Assembly: GCA_002706765.1 (NCBI GenBank)
Contig: PAJV01000045.1
Location: forward strand, 1-64,000
Origin: Gimesia sp.
Lineage (GTDB): Bacteria; Planctomycetota; Planctomycetia; Planctomycetales; Planctomycetaceae
Reading direction: 5' to 3'
DNA length: 64,000 nucleotides
The notes under the pieces were generated by a model. It had not been told where the DNA came from, made no database searches, and saw only the letters and a list, made by a program, of their open reading frames with translations. Of this stretch, positions 1 through 8,191 are shown in pieces; within the stretch, counting starts at the first letter, position 1; each line of letters starts with the position of its first letter. Position numbers and translations under genes: made by a program.

Positions 1-85
1 ATGCTGTTTCCCTGACACTTTGGACTCCTTGCTCATAAATTCCTCCTAAGAAGATTCTGAAGTATTCTTCAGGAGTCCGCCAGTC

Positions 86-766
86 TTGGGCTATCGCATA
101 CAGAACACAAAGATCCAAGCTCAAATTGATCAGTTTGAAGAAAAGAATAGAAAAGAAGAACGAATTAGATTGGAAGAAATTCTATATGATCATGCAGGCG
201 GTGTAACAAAAACAAACTTACGTTCCAGGCAGAACGCTCTTCTAGATTTCATCAAATTAGAACATGACGAAAGGAGGGACACGTATGGAATAAATATGGC
301 ACATAGTTTTTTAAGAAACCTTGATATGAGCAGATCAAGATTACAAGATAAAGGCATAGAAGGCATTCTTAAAAGCGCAAGTTTTTTACGGGCAGATTTG
401 GAGAATGCGAAGTTTTTTGATGCACACCTAGAAGAAGCTTTGTTCTTAGAAACAAATTTGAAAGGGGGGTGGTTTCGTAATGCGCATTTAGAAGGTGCTC
501 ACTTTCGTGGAGCTTTCTTAGGAGATGTCGATTTTAGTGGTGCAGATTTAACCGGAACTCATTTCGACATGGCTATTGTTGATTCACCAGATTGGATCGA
601 GAGGCTACATAAAATTCAGCCTCCAGTTAAAGGTTTCGACTTTAGCTTGTGGTCGATTACTGAAGTTAAATTTAACGACGGTAACTCAGTTTTCTTGATT
701 ACAGCTCCTAAAGACTCCAAGGAACATAACCTGACAATGATCAATCAAAAAAAACTGATGAGATAA
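86..766 (+). CDS. pentapeptide-repeat protein
   Basis: About 226 residues. The middle (roughly residues 75-160) shows A(D/N)LxxAxF-type five-residue periodicity, for example LRADLENAKFFDAHLEEA, LKGGWFRNAHLEGAHF and VDFSGADLTGTHF, which is the signature of a right-handed quadrilateral beta-helix. The N-terminal 60 residues are charged and helical with no signal peptide. Pentapeptide proteins range from gyrase-binding DNA mimics to membrane sensors, and nothing here picks out one role. The start is uncertain: TTG at 86 is the first candidate, but the frame stays open back to about position 50 and the natural start may differ. The gene is clearly more AT-rich than everything to its right, which hints at acquired DNA. 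Family assignment is firm; function is unknown. Confidence 0.75.
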   Translation: MGYRIQNTKIQAQIDQFEEKNRKEERIRLEEILYDHAGGVTKTNLRSRQNALLDFIKLEHDERRDTYGINMAHSFLRNLDMSRSRLQDKGIEGILKSASFLRADLENAKFFDAHLEEALFLETNLKGGWFRNAHLEGAHFRGAFLGDVDFSGADLTGTHFDMAIVDSPDWIERLHKIQPPVKGFDFSLWSITEVKFNDGNSVFLITAPKDSKEHNLTMINQKKLMR

Positions 767-1087
767 TTCACTATAGACAATAAGCGAGTTCATGTTTTTG
801 TCGCCAGAGACACCCATTTCACTATCACCGAAAACGTCACCAGCGCCCGCATACAAACGCCAATCAAACACTCATTAACAACCACTCAGGCAAAAAGAAA
901 AAACACCAAGCGGCTATATTATTAGAGCTTGGTGCCTGGTTTGTTTTCAGTTGATGCGTCTTGCTCCATTCGTAATGCGGTTGCCTATGCTTTCCTAAAG
1001 CATTGCCGCTGAATCCACCACGCCACCATTTACATTGTCACCAATATCACATATAATCGCCCTCGATAGTAATTCGACCGAGGGGCG
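767..1087. other. intergenic region with one hairpin
   Basis: About 320 bases without a convincing gene. Apart from the hairpin at 904-934, I see only AT-rich sequence leading to the regulator start at 1088. Confidence 0.5.
890..934 (-). terminator. rho-independent terminator-like hairpin
   Basis: A perfect 8-bp stem, CACCAAGC (904-911) with GCTTGGTG (927-934), encloses a 15-base AT-rich loop. Read on the minus strand it is followed by TTTTTTCTTTTT, a good U-tract. On the plus strand the tail is weaker (CCTGGTTTGTTTTC). No convincing minus-strand gene ends here, so it may act bidirectionally for the upstream plus-strand gene or be the remains of a lost gene's terminator. Confidence 0.5.
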
Positions 1088-1954
1088 ATGATGCAGATTT
1101 TGACACTCACCAGTTATATCAAAGCCGATCTGATTGCGCGGCTGTCGCGGGATGAGTTGCCGTCTGATTCGCTGACGCTCGCTGCGCTCTCCGATCATTA
1201 CAAGGTGAGCGTCACTCCCATTTATCATGCCATCAATGAGCTGATCGAAGAAGGCTACCTCTATCGCGAAAAGAACCGGCGGCTCTGCGTCAACAGGGAT
1301 CGGATCGGTGATGCCCGCACTGCGGCGAAGTCACCCCAGCCGGCGCCTCCGGAAGACCATTTCAAGCGGATCACCGACGACCTGCTCACGATGAGCCTCA
1401 AAGGGGAATCGCTGTTTCTGCGGGAGATGGCGTCTGCGAAAAAGTATGGCATCAGCCGCACCAGCCTGCGGAATATTTTCAATCGCCTGGCAGGCGACGG
1501 CATGCTCGAACATGTGCCCCGCCGCGGCTGGAAACTGCGGTCCTTCAATCAGCACGATCTCGACGCGTTTATCGATGTCCGCGTGGTGCTGGAACTCAAG
1601 GCCCTCGAACTGGCGAGCGGCAGACTCGACAGGCAGGTCCTGCAGAAAATCCTCGCCGGCAACCAGGTGCCCGCTACAGATGACGAGCCGCTGCAGATCG
1701 ATAACAGTCTGCACGAATATCTGATCAAACAGTCGGACAACTATTACATCATCAGCTTCTTCGATCGGCACGGCCGCTACTTCGATCTGCTGTTCCTCTG
1801 GGAATCGAACGATCGTGCCGCCGCGATACAGGAAATACAGCAGCATCAGCGGATACTCGCCGCGTTACTCGAGGAAGACTGGACGACCGCCCGCAAGGAA
1901 CTGGAGTTCCATCTGCGCAGCAATCATCCCGTGTTGTCACAACTGAAACGCTGA
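1088..1954 (+). CDS. GntR/FCD-like transcription regulator with two winged-helix domains
   Basis: 288 residues. A first winged-helix module of GntR type spans about residues 8-65 (LAALSDHYKVSVTPIYHAI as the recognition helix region, EEGYLYREKNRRL as the wing). A second similar module spans about 95-155 (KKYGISRTSLRNIFNRL, then DGMLEHVPRRGWKL). It leads into a helical C-terminal domain beginning FNQHDLDAFIDVRVVLELKALELA, which resembles the FCD ligand-binding domain of FadR-subfamily repressors. FCD regulators usually sense small organic acids and have one DNA-binding module, so two is unusual. ATG at 1088 follows GAGGGGCG; ATG 1091 is an alternative. The gene converges on queF with one base between the stops. 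The target genes cannot be told from the sequence. Confidence 0.75.
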   Translation: MMQILTLTSYIKADLIARLSRDELPSDSLTLAALSDHYKVSVTPIYHAINELIEEGYLYREKNRRLCVNRDRIGDARTAAKSPQPAPPEDHFKRITDDLLTMSLKGESLFLREMASAKKYGISRTSLRNIFNRLAGDGMLEHVPRRGWKLRSFNQHDLDAFIDVRVVLELKALELASGRLDRQVLQKILAGNQVPATDDEPLQIDNSLHEYLIKQSDNYYIISFFDRHGRYFDLLFLWESNDRAAAIQEIQQHQRILAALLEEDWTTARKELEFHLRSNHPVLSQLKR

Positions 1955-1955
1955 A

Positions 1956-2330
1956 TCAGTCGTCCGACGGTTCTTTGTGATGCGAAACGGTGACCGTGCT
2001 GCTGATGCCGCCGCGGGGTGTGAACTCGGCCCGCAGTTCCATCCAGCGGGGATCGGTCGCGGCGACCAGGTCATCCAGAATGCGATTGGTCACATCTTCA
2101 TAAAACGCGCCGACGTTGCGGTAGCTCTGCAGATACATTTTCAACGACTTGAGTTCGAAGCAGACCTTGTCCGGAATGTAGGTGATGATCAGCGTTCCGA
2201 AATCGGGCTGGCCGGTTTTGGGGCAGACCGAGGTAAATTCGGGGCACACGGTTTCCATCACGTAATCGCGGTTGGGGTGGGGGTTTTCAAATGTTTCCAG
2301 CAGTTCGCGGGAGGCTTCGTTATCGCTCAT
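1956..2330 (-). CDS. queF: NADPH-dependent 7-cyano-7-deazaguanine reductase (preQ0 reductase)
   Basis: 124 residues, the size of the short unimodular QueF type. QueF reduces the nitrile of preQ0 to the amine preQ1 on the way to queuosine in tRNA, in the cytoplasm. The nucleophilic cysteine lies in [12 protein letters not shown] (Cys36) with the conserved Asp43 seven residues on. The QueF signature E(L/S)KSxKxY is seen as [13 protein letters not shown] (59-71), which shapes the NADPH site. No other queuosine genes are in the window. The ATG at 2330 lacks a clear Shine-Dalgarno. Assignment is very secure. Confidence 0.95.
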   Translation of the reverse strand: MSDNEASRELLETFENPHPNRDYVMETVCPEFTSVCPKTGQPDFGTLIITYIPDKVCFELKSLKMYLQSYRNVGAFYEDVTNRILDDLVAATDPRWMELRAEFTPRGGISSTVTVSHHKEPSDD

Positions 2331-2408
2331 GATCGTCTGTTTCTGTCGTAAAATGAATCTGTATTAAAGATCAACGAGTTCTATAGGCATTCCGCAGCCC
2401 GTGCAAGC

Positions 2409-2437
2409 AAAGCCAGCCTGTTTTCAGGCAAAACCGT
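2409..2437 (-). terminator. short hairpin after the DUF5009 gene
   Basis: GCCTG (2416-2420) pairs with CAGGC (2425-2429) around a four-base loop, just past the stop of the minus-strand gene at 2438. The following bases on that strand are only moderately T-rich, so this is a weak terminator candidate. Confidence 0.35.
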
Positions 2438-3910
2438 TCAAATCTTGATAAAGATCCGCTGCAGATACATCCAGAGACAGATCAGCCACAATACGAACAG
2501 CACGGTCGCCGAAACCGCGATGGGAGCATACGGACAGTCGGCGCTGAACAGGGAACCGCCCACCGACCAGCCGGTCGCCTGGTCCAGTGTGGTCAGATGA
2601 ATCTTGAGCGACTTTGTGATCCAAGGTCGCAGCAGCTGGGCCATACAGTACATGGCAATCGAGTTCATGCCCACCACCACAAACGGGAAAGCCCATTTTT
2701 TGTAACCTTTGACGTCGATGATCCAGTAGAAAACCGCCAGGAACCAGAAGGCCCAGGCCGCACTGAAGATGGCCCAGCCGGGAGACCAGATGCGTTTCAC
2801 GATCGGCACCAGGTGCCATTCCCAGTTATTGATATTCACCGGCCAGATCGACGTATCCAGCAGCATCGAGACAACAAAGCAGATCAGCCCCGCCTTCAGC
2901 AGCCATTGGATCTTCATTTTCTCCAGTCGATTCGAAATCAGCAGTTGCCCCGCCATCAGGCCGAACAGCATGGTGGCAATCGACGGGATGAAATTCAATG
3001 TCTGGTAGCCGCCGTTATTCACCCAGAACGTGTCTCCCAGGTCGGGGTCGTCTTTCGGGTTATCATACCGCGGAAACCTGTTCAGCAGCTGGCGATCAAC
3101 GGCAGCCGCTGCGTTGGTATGCTTGTTCCAGGCACTGCCGATCCCGGAAAACTGCGACCATTCCGCTTCATCTTTATGCTGCACTTCCTTGAGATACGTT
3201 TTGACGGCCGCCAGTTCGTCCTCGGGGGGCATATACTGATAGAAAAAGAACCAGTAGCCTCCCAGAATCGTCACCACGCCAATCATCTGCGTCACAAACG
3301 AGCGGTTCACATAAAAGAAGACCACCAGGTAACCCAGGCCGATCTGACATAAGACATTCGCAAACGTGAAATTCGTCTGCGGGCCTGATTGTGACGAGAG
3401 AAAGACCCCCAGCGCCACCAGCAGCACGGCTCGAAAAATCGCGTGCATCCAGATCCGGAACGTGGAATCCCCCTTTTGCCTGCGTTTGCGAACGGAGAAG
3501 GGCATCGACACGCCGACCAGGAACATGAACGAAGGTTGAATCAGGTCCCAGAAGCCGGCCCCCGTCCATTCCACATGACTTAACTGATACGAGAGTGTCT
3601 GCCAGAGCGTTTTCCACGAGCTTTCCCACTGTGTGCCGTTGTACTGGTCAAGTACTTCGGGGGAATTCTGCACCACACTGGCAATCGCCAGCCCGCCCGA
3701 GGCCATCGCCAGCATCACAAAGCCGCGATAAGCGTCCACGGAAACCAGCCGCTGGTTCGCTGCGGGTTTTTTCTTTGCTTTGACACTCAGATCCTTCTCC
3801 GTCACCGCTCTGGCCGGCTCGACCTCGGGAGAGACTTCGACGCCCGGCGTTTTCTGCAGCGGAATGGTTTCGGAGTTTTGCGAGTCGGAATGGGGATTAT
3901 TTTGCGACAT
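2438..3910 (-). CDS. DUF5009 / heparan-glucosaminide acyltransferase-like membrane protein
   Basis: About 490 residues from ATG 3910; an upstream in-frame ATG at 3964 would add 18 residues, and neither has a clear Shine-Dalgarno. A charged cytoplasmic N-terminus is followed by the family hallmark LVSVDAYRGFVMLAM at the first membrane span, then FWDLIQPSFMFLVGVSMPFS and about ten hydrophobic segments. A soluble loop of roughly 100 residues (YMPPEDELAAV to PDLGDTFW) sits between spans. The family is related to HGSNAT, which moves acetyl groups across membranes to glucosamine, so a sugar-modifying integral membrane acyltransferase is plausible; the substrate is not evident. Divergent from galE. 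Confidence 0.8.
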   Translation of the reverse strand: MSQNNPHSDSQNSETIPLQKTPGVEVSPEVEPARAVTEKDLSVKAKKKPAANQRLVSVDAYRGFVMLAMASGGLAIASVVQNSPEVLDQYNGTQWESSWKTLWQTLSYQLSHVEWTGAGFWDLIQPSFMFLVGVSMPFSVRKRRQKGDSTFRIWMHAIFRAVLLVALGVFLSSQSGPQTNFTFANVLCQIGLGYLVVFFYVNRSFVTQMIGVVTILGGYWFFFYQYMPPEDELAAVKTYLKEVQHKDEAEWSQFSGIGSAWNKHTNAAAAVDRQLLNRFPRYDNPKDDPDLGDTFWVNNGGYQTLNFIPSIATMLFGLMAGQLLISNRLEKMKIQWLLKAGLICFVVSMLLDTSIWPVNINNWEWHLVPIVKRIWSPGWAIFSAAWAFWFLAVFYWIIDVKGYKKWAFPFVVVGMNSIAMYCMAQLLRPWITKSLKIHLTTLDQATGWSVGGSLFSADCPYAPIAVSATVLFVLWLICLWMYLQRIFIKI

Positions 3911-4068
3911 CTGATTTACCGATGACTGAAAAACAGCTAATGTATGGCAGGAATCACTCAGCATGATCGATTCGGAGACCGATGGCTACTGATATCGTAG
4001 CGTTTTTGGATTTCAACGTAAATCATCATTCATTCACCCTCGACACACTTTCACTTTAAGAAGACCTC

Positions 4069-5100
4069 ATGACGATCCTTGTAACCGGCGGAGCGGGCTA
4101 TATCGGCTCACATTGTGTTCAGCAACTGCTTGCCGCCGGGCAGAAAGTATGTGTCATCGACAACCTGTCCCGCGGCCACCGTGCGGCGGTTCCTTCCCAG
4201 GCTTCGTTTTTTCAGCTTGATCTGGGCGAGACGGATGAGTTGATCGACGTCATGAAATCGCAAAGAATCGAAAAAGTGATCCACTTCGCGGCGCTCGCCT
4301 ACATCGGCGAATCGGTCGAAAACCCGCTGCCTTACTATGCGAATAACACGGCGGGCACACTTTCACTGCTGCAGGCGATGCGTCAGTCGCGCGTCAGCCA
4401 GATTGTGTTCAGTTCCACCTGCGCCACGTATGGGATTCCAGATACTCTGCCAGTCACGGAGGAGAGCGCACAAAAACCGATCAATCCTTATGGCTGGTCC
4501 AAACTCTTTATCGAGCAGATCCTGACCGACTGTGCTCGCAGTTATCCCAACTTCGGGTTTATCGGGCTGCGGTACTTCAACGTTGCCGGTTGTGCCATGA
4601 ACGGATCACTGGGCGAAGACCACACTCCCGAAACCCACCTGATTCCCAACTGCCTGAAAACGGTTCTCGGCAAACAGTCGCAGGTGACCATCCTGGGCAA
4701 TGACTATCCCACCGCAGACGGGACCTGCATCCGCGACTATATTCACGTGGAAGACATCTGCCGGGCGCATCTGCTGGCGTTGAACGCGCTCACGCCCCAG
4801 GCGAACCGGTTCTACAACGTCGGTCTCGGCAGCGGGTTTTCCGTACTCGACGTCGTGAAGACGGCAGAGCAGGTGACCGGTTGCAAAATTCCCGTCGACT
4901 ACCAGGCCCGACGTCCCGGCGATCCCCCGGTTCTGACCGCCTCGCATGAAAAAATCAGCCGTGAGTTGGGCTGGACACCCCGCCATACTTCGCTGACTGA
5001 CATTATTGAATCGGCGTGGAACTGGTTTCAGAAACATCCCGATGGTTACCAGGGCAAAGGTCCGACCGCCTCTCCCAGCGATTCGGGGAAGCAGGCGTGA
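4069..5100 (+). CDS. galE: UDP-glucose 4-epimerase
   Basis: 343 residues, standard length. An extended SDR that interconverts UDP-glucose and UDP-galactose using bound NAD, supplying galactose for surface polysaccharides. The Rossmann glycine motif TGGAGYIGSH is at residues 6-15, NAD-ribose contacts in VIDNLSRGH, the SSTCATYG strand at 115-122, and the catalytic Tyr141-Lys145 in YGWSK. Late motifs include RYFNVAGC and ADGTCIRDYIHVEDIC, typical of GalE and close homologues. The start is preceded by AAGAAGACCTC. The final 20 residues are low-complexity. A paralogue acting on another UDP-sugar cannot be excluded, but GalE is the best fit. Confidence 0.93.
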   Translation: MTILVTGGAGYIGSHCVQQLLAAGQKVCVIDNLSRGHRAAVPSQASFFQLDLGETDELIDVMKSQRIEKVIHFAALAYIGESVENPLPYYANNTAGTLSLLQAMRQSRVSQIVFSSTCATYGIPDTLPVTEESAQKPINPYGWSKLFIEQILTDCARSYPNFGFIGLRYFNVAGCAMNGSLGEDHTPETHLIPNCLKTVLGKQSQVTILGNDYPTADGTCIRDYIHVEDICRAHLLALNALTPQANRFYNVGLGSGFSVLDVVKTAEQVTGCKIPVDYQARRPGDPPVLTASHEKISRELGWTPRHTSLTDIIESAWNWFQKHPDGYQGKGPTASPSDSGKQA

Positions 5101-5115
5101 GCGATGGTACTTGCG

Positions 5116-5190
5116 AATACTCCCGATGCATCCGCAAGTAGCAACGGGGCTCGATATGATTCTCTTATTTTGAACGTTTTCCCTGTCAGC
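5116..5190. repeat. 75-base direct repeat, copy 1
   Basis: Starts AATACTCCCGATGCATC and runs through AGTAGCAACGGGGCTCGATA to CTGTCAG. It is about 88% identical to the copy at 5422-5496, with a period of 306 bases. It begins 15 bases after the galE stop. Confidence 0.85.
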
Positions 5191-5303
5191 TCTAGCAATC
5201 AACTCAGCACCGGGGATACATCCACATAGCGAACGCCTTAAGAATCAAGCGCAGTTTTCAATGAAGACTGCCGACTTGGTGACCGTGAATTGTTTTGCAC
5301 GGC

Positions 5304-5397
5304 CGGACAAGCCGGACCGTGGCACACGGGAACCCTACTGAGATTGCAATCTACCCCACCGGATCAGACGTCCGTGTGCCACCGCTCGGCTTGTCCG
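5304..5397. repeat. imperfect 26-base inverted repeat between the direct repeats
   Basis: The left arm 5304-5329 (CGGACAAGCCGGACC...CACACGG) pairs with the right arm 5372-5397 (CCGTGTGCCAC...GGCTTGTCCG) with three mismatches and a 42-base spacer. It could form a long stem-loop or be a small non-autonomous mobile repeat. There is no coding sequence inside and no clear target-site duplication. Confidence 0.7.
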
Positions 5398-5421
5398 ACG
5401 GTGCTGGCACTATACCAGAGA

Positions 5422-5496
5422 AATACTCCCGATGCATCTGAAAGTAGCAACGGGGCTCGATATGATTCTCTTAATTCGAACGTGTACTCTGTCAGT
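5422..5496. repeat. 75-base direct repeat, copy 2
   Basis: Same unit as 5116-5190 with substitutions but no length change. Neither copy lies in a credible gene. Confidence 0.85.
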
Positions 5497-5648
5497 TTCC
5501 CGTTGTCTGCGACAACACCGAATTACATTCGGGGCTACCCTTTTCTGTATGTGATGTGGTTTCGTGTTTTTTGTGGAAGAAATATCATGCATGAATGCGT
5601 TAACTGATTCCGTAGCAGTGTGAGACTGACTCGAGATTCGCAAGGCGG

Positions 5649-5666
5649 GCGGACACATGGGTCCGC
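5649..5666. repeat. short GC-rich hairpin
   Basis: GCGGAC (5649-5654) and GTCCGC (5661-5666) form a 6-bp stem with loop ACATGG. No run of T follows on either strand, so it is probably not a terminator. Confidence 0.45.
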
Positions 5667-5918
5667 ACCCTACTTCTATAGGGTTGGATGTGTTGTTTTT
5701 GATTGAATGCCTGCACTGACAGTTGCATTCATGAGAAGGAAATCTTTCTCTAAATCACTCTACGGCACTCACCGGCTTCTGGTCTGAATTCCTGCTGCCT
5801 TGCCTTCGTTTTTTCGCCACTCTGCTGACAGGCTGCACGGGGATTGATACAATAATAACTCTTGTTAACCAATTGCGTACTCGCCCGTTTCCCGCCTCTG
5901 CTGACAACAGGATAGATC

Positions 5919-8021
5919 ATGGCTCTGAAATCACACCTCCGCCCGTTTCTCTGGCTGACCGTATTCACACTGCTGCTCGCGACCACTGCCTCTCAGGCAG
6001 CCGATCCCCGTAAAGTCATTGGCCCCAGCGAAGCCGACCAGAACCTGAGCGATTATTTCTACCATCAGACAATGCAGGTGGCAGACAGCAGCCTCAAAAA
6101 GATCAAGGACCTCGAGACGTGGAAGAAGAAGCGTGTCACTTACCGCAAACAGCTGTTTGAAATGCTCGGTCTCTCGCCATTGCCCGCCAGAACCGACCTG
6201 AAACCGGAAATCACAGGTACGATCGAGAGTGAAGGCTTCATCGTCGAAAAGATCACCTTTCAATCCCGTCCCGGTCTGTATGTCACCGGAAACCTGTATC
6301 GTCCCCTGAAACAGGAAGGAAAAGTACCGGCTATCCTGTATGTCTGCGGTCACGGCGGTGTCAAAAAGAATGGCATCATTTATGGTAACAAGGTGCATTA
6401 CCAGCATCATGGCGAATGGTTTGCCCGCAATGGTTACGTCTGCCTGACAATCGATACGCTGCAGCTGGGCGAAATCGCGGGCCTGCATCACGGCACTCAC
6501 CGGGAAGGGATGTGGGAATGGCTTTCGCGCGGTTACACCCCTGCCGGCGTTGAAGCCTGGAACTGCATTCGTGCGCTCGATTATCTGCAGTCTCGTCCCG
6601 AAGTGGATGGAGACAAGCTGGGTGTCACCGGTCGTTCCGGCGGAGGCGCCTACAGCTGGTGGATCGCGGCGCTGGATGAACGCATCAAAGCCGCCGTCCC
6701 GGTCGCCGGGATTACAAGCATGAAAAATCATGTGATCGACGGCGTGATTGAAGGGCACTGCGACTGCATGTTTATGGTTAACACCTATCAATGGGACTAT
6801 GCCCAGGTTGCTGCGCTCGTCGCACCGCGACCGTTATTGATTTCGAATACCGATAAAGACGGAATTTTCCCGCTCGACGGCGTCGTCGACGTCTATCGTG
6901 ATACCATGCAGATTTATGAACTGTATGGCGTGCCTCAAAACCTGGGTCTGCAGATTACGGAGGGTCCGCATAAAGATACCCAGGAACTGCGGGTTCACGC
7001 ATTCCGCTGGTTCAATCATTTCCTTAAAGGGGATGACAGCCTGATCGAAATGGCGGCAAAACCATTTCATACCCCCGAAGAGCTGAAGGTCTTTCAAACG
7101 CTGCCGGAAGATCAAAAGAATGCGAAGATCCAGGAATCCTTCGTCAAGCTGGCCGACTCCGCGCCGATCCCCGCCGATACACAGGAGTGGGAACAGCAGA
7201 CCGAACGCTGGAAACAGCAGTTGCTGCAGAAAAGCTTCCGCGCCTGGCCTGAAAAAGTGAACGCCATCAAACCTGAAGTGAAAACAATCACGAAAGACGG
7301 CCTGGTTCTGCAGACGATCTCCTTTGACAGTCAGAAACATGTGCCACTCGACCTGTTCGTCGTCTTGCCTGCAGACAGCGATGCCACGAAAATCGAAAAA
7401 ATCAACCTGGTTATCCTGAACCAGTCGGACTGGGAAGGGGACTTCAAACACATTGTTTCCTTTTTCCCGGGAATGCAGGCCGGGAATGGGGCGTCCGCTG
7501 AAAGTAAAAAACGGTTCCAGGAATTTCGCAAACAGATTCTGGAAAGCGGAGTACCCATCGCCTACTTTGCACCTCGGGGTATTGGTTTGAGCGAATGGAA
7601 TCAGAATGAGCGGAAACAGGTTCAGATCCGCCGCCGTTTCTATCTGCTGGGACAGTCGCTGGAAGGCATGCAGGTCTGGGATATCCGCCGCGCAATACAG
7701 GCATTGAAATCACAGTCCGATTTTTCTGACGCGCAACTGACATTGAATGCCAGCGGTGATGCAGCCGTGTTGTGCCTGTATGCTTCCCTGTTCGAGACCG
7801 GAATTGCGGCTCTCGAACTGGAAGGAATGCCCGCCTCCCATCAGAGTGGGCCGGCCCTCCTGAATGTGCTGCGTTACCTGGATCTGCCTCAGACGCTCGC
7901 CATGGCGGCCACCCGCAGTCCTGTTATCGTATCCAAAGTCAAACCAGAGGACTGGAAATATCCTGCTGAGGTCAGCAACAAGCTGGACTGGGATCAAAGT
8001 CGGCTGCAGATTAAGAAATGA
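5919..8021 (+). CDS. secreted two-domain alpha/beta-hydrolase (acetylxylan-esterase / Abhydrolase_7-like)
   Basis: 700 residues. An N-terminal signal peptide (LWLTVFTLLLATTASQA) points to export. The first domain, about residues 60-390, is an alpha/beta hydrolase: YVCGHGG oxyanion loop, nucleophile in GVTGRSGGGAY, acid in NTDKDGIFPLDG and histidine in GPHKDTQE. This matches the acetylxylan esterase/Abhydrolase_7 group that removes ester groups from polysaccharides. The second half, about 450-700, again reads like a hydrolase core (LVILNQSDWEGD, YFAPRGIGLSEW) but the expected nucleophile elbow is NASGDA rather than GxSxG and looks degenerate. An accessory or substrate-binding role for that half is inferred. 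The substrate is unknown. Confidence 0.82.
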   Translation: MALKSHLRPFLWLTVFTLLLATTASQAADPRKVIGPSEADQNLSDYFYHQTMQVADSSLKKIKDLETWKKKRVTYRKQLFEMLGLSPLPARTDLKPEITGTIESEGFIVEKITFQSRPGLYVTGNLYRPLKQEGKVPAILYVCGHGGVKKNGIIYGNKVHYQHHGEWFARNGYVCLTIDTLQLGEIAGLHHGTHREGMWEWLSRGYTPAGVEAWNCIRALDYLQSRPEVDGDKLGVTGRSGGGAYSWWIAALDERIKAAVPVAGITSMKNHVIDGVIEGHCDCMFMVNTYQWDYAQVAALVAPRPLLISNTDKDGIFPLDGVVDVYRDTMQIYELYGVPQNLGLQITEGPHKDTQELRVHAFRWFNHFLKGDDSLIEMAAKPFHTPEELKVFQTLPEDQKNAKIQESFVKLADSAPIPADTQEWEQQTERWKQQLLQKSFRAWPEKVNAIKPEVKTITKDGLVLQTISFDSQKHVPLDLFVVLPADSDATKIEKINLVILNQSDWEGDFKHIVSFFPGMQAGNGASAESKKRFQEFRKQILESGVPIAYFAPRGIGLSEWNQNERKQVQIRRRFYLLGQSLEGMQVWDIRRAIQALKSQSDFSDAQLTLNASGDAAVLCLYASLFETGIAALELEGMPASHQSGPALLNVLRYLDLPQTLAMAATRSPVIVSKVKPEDWKYPAEVSNKLDWDQSRLQIKK

Positions 8022-8066
8022 AGTCGAGAAATCGGAACGAGTTTCAAACGAGTGACTTCGCTCTGT

Positions 8067-8094
8067 TTGCTCATTTCCTCTATGGCGTTATAAT
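8067..8094 (+). promoter_or_regulatory. sigma-70-like promoter candidate for chdC
   Basis: TTGCTC (8067-8072) and TATAAT (8089-8094) are separated by 16 bases, about 100 bases upstream of the chdC start. The -10 is a perfect consensus and the -35 is moderate. No experimental support. Confidence 0.35.
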
Positions 8095-8191
8095 CGGTAA
8101 AGAGACATCGGCGGCACAGATCATGAACTGCTGATGTTTCTGCCTGATTATCGCTTAGACGCTCTTTTTCTCATAGACAAGGTACTTTGAC

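Larger units (their letters stand above)
5101..5918. other. 818-base intergenic region carrying repeats
   Basis: No reading frame here looks like a gene. The region contains a 75-base direct repeat (5116 and 5422), a 26-base imperfect inverted repeat (5304/5372) and a small hairpin at 5649-5666. The rest, 5670-5918, is leader sequence for the esterase gene. Confidence 0.6.

Noticed and set aside
995-1228. Minus-strand open frame across the regulator start
   Set aside because: It overlaps the well-supported plus-strand regulator and its translation has no recognisable motifs.
5290-5607. Plus-strand open frame through the repeats downstream of galE
   Set aside because: It is made largely of direct- and inverted-repeat sequence and has no protein-like pattern or ribosome-binding site.
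5649-5666. Terminator at the small GC-rich hairpin
   Set aside because: No T-tract on either strand and no gene ending at a suitable distance.
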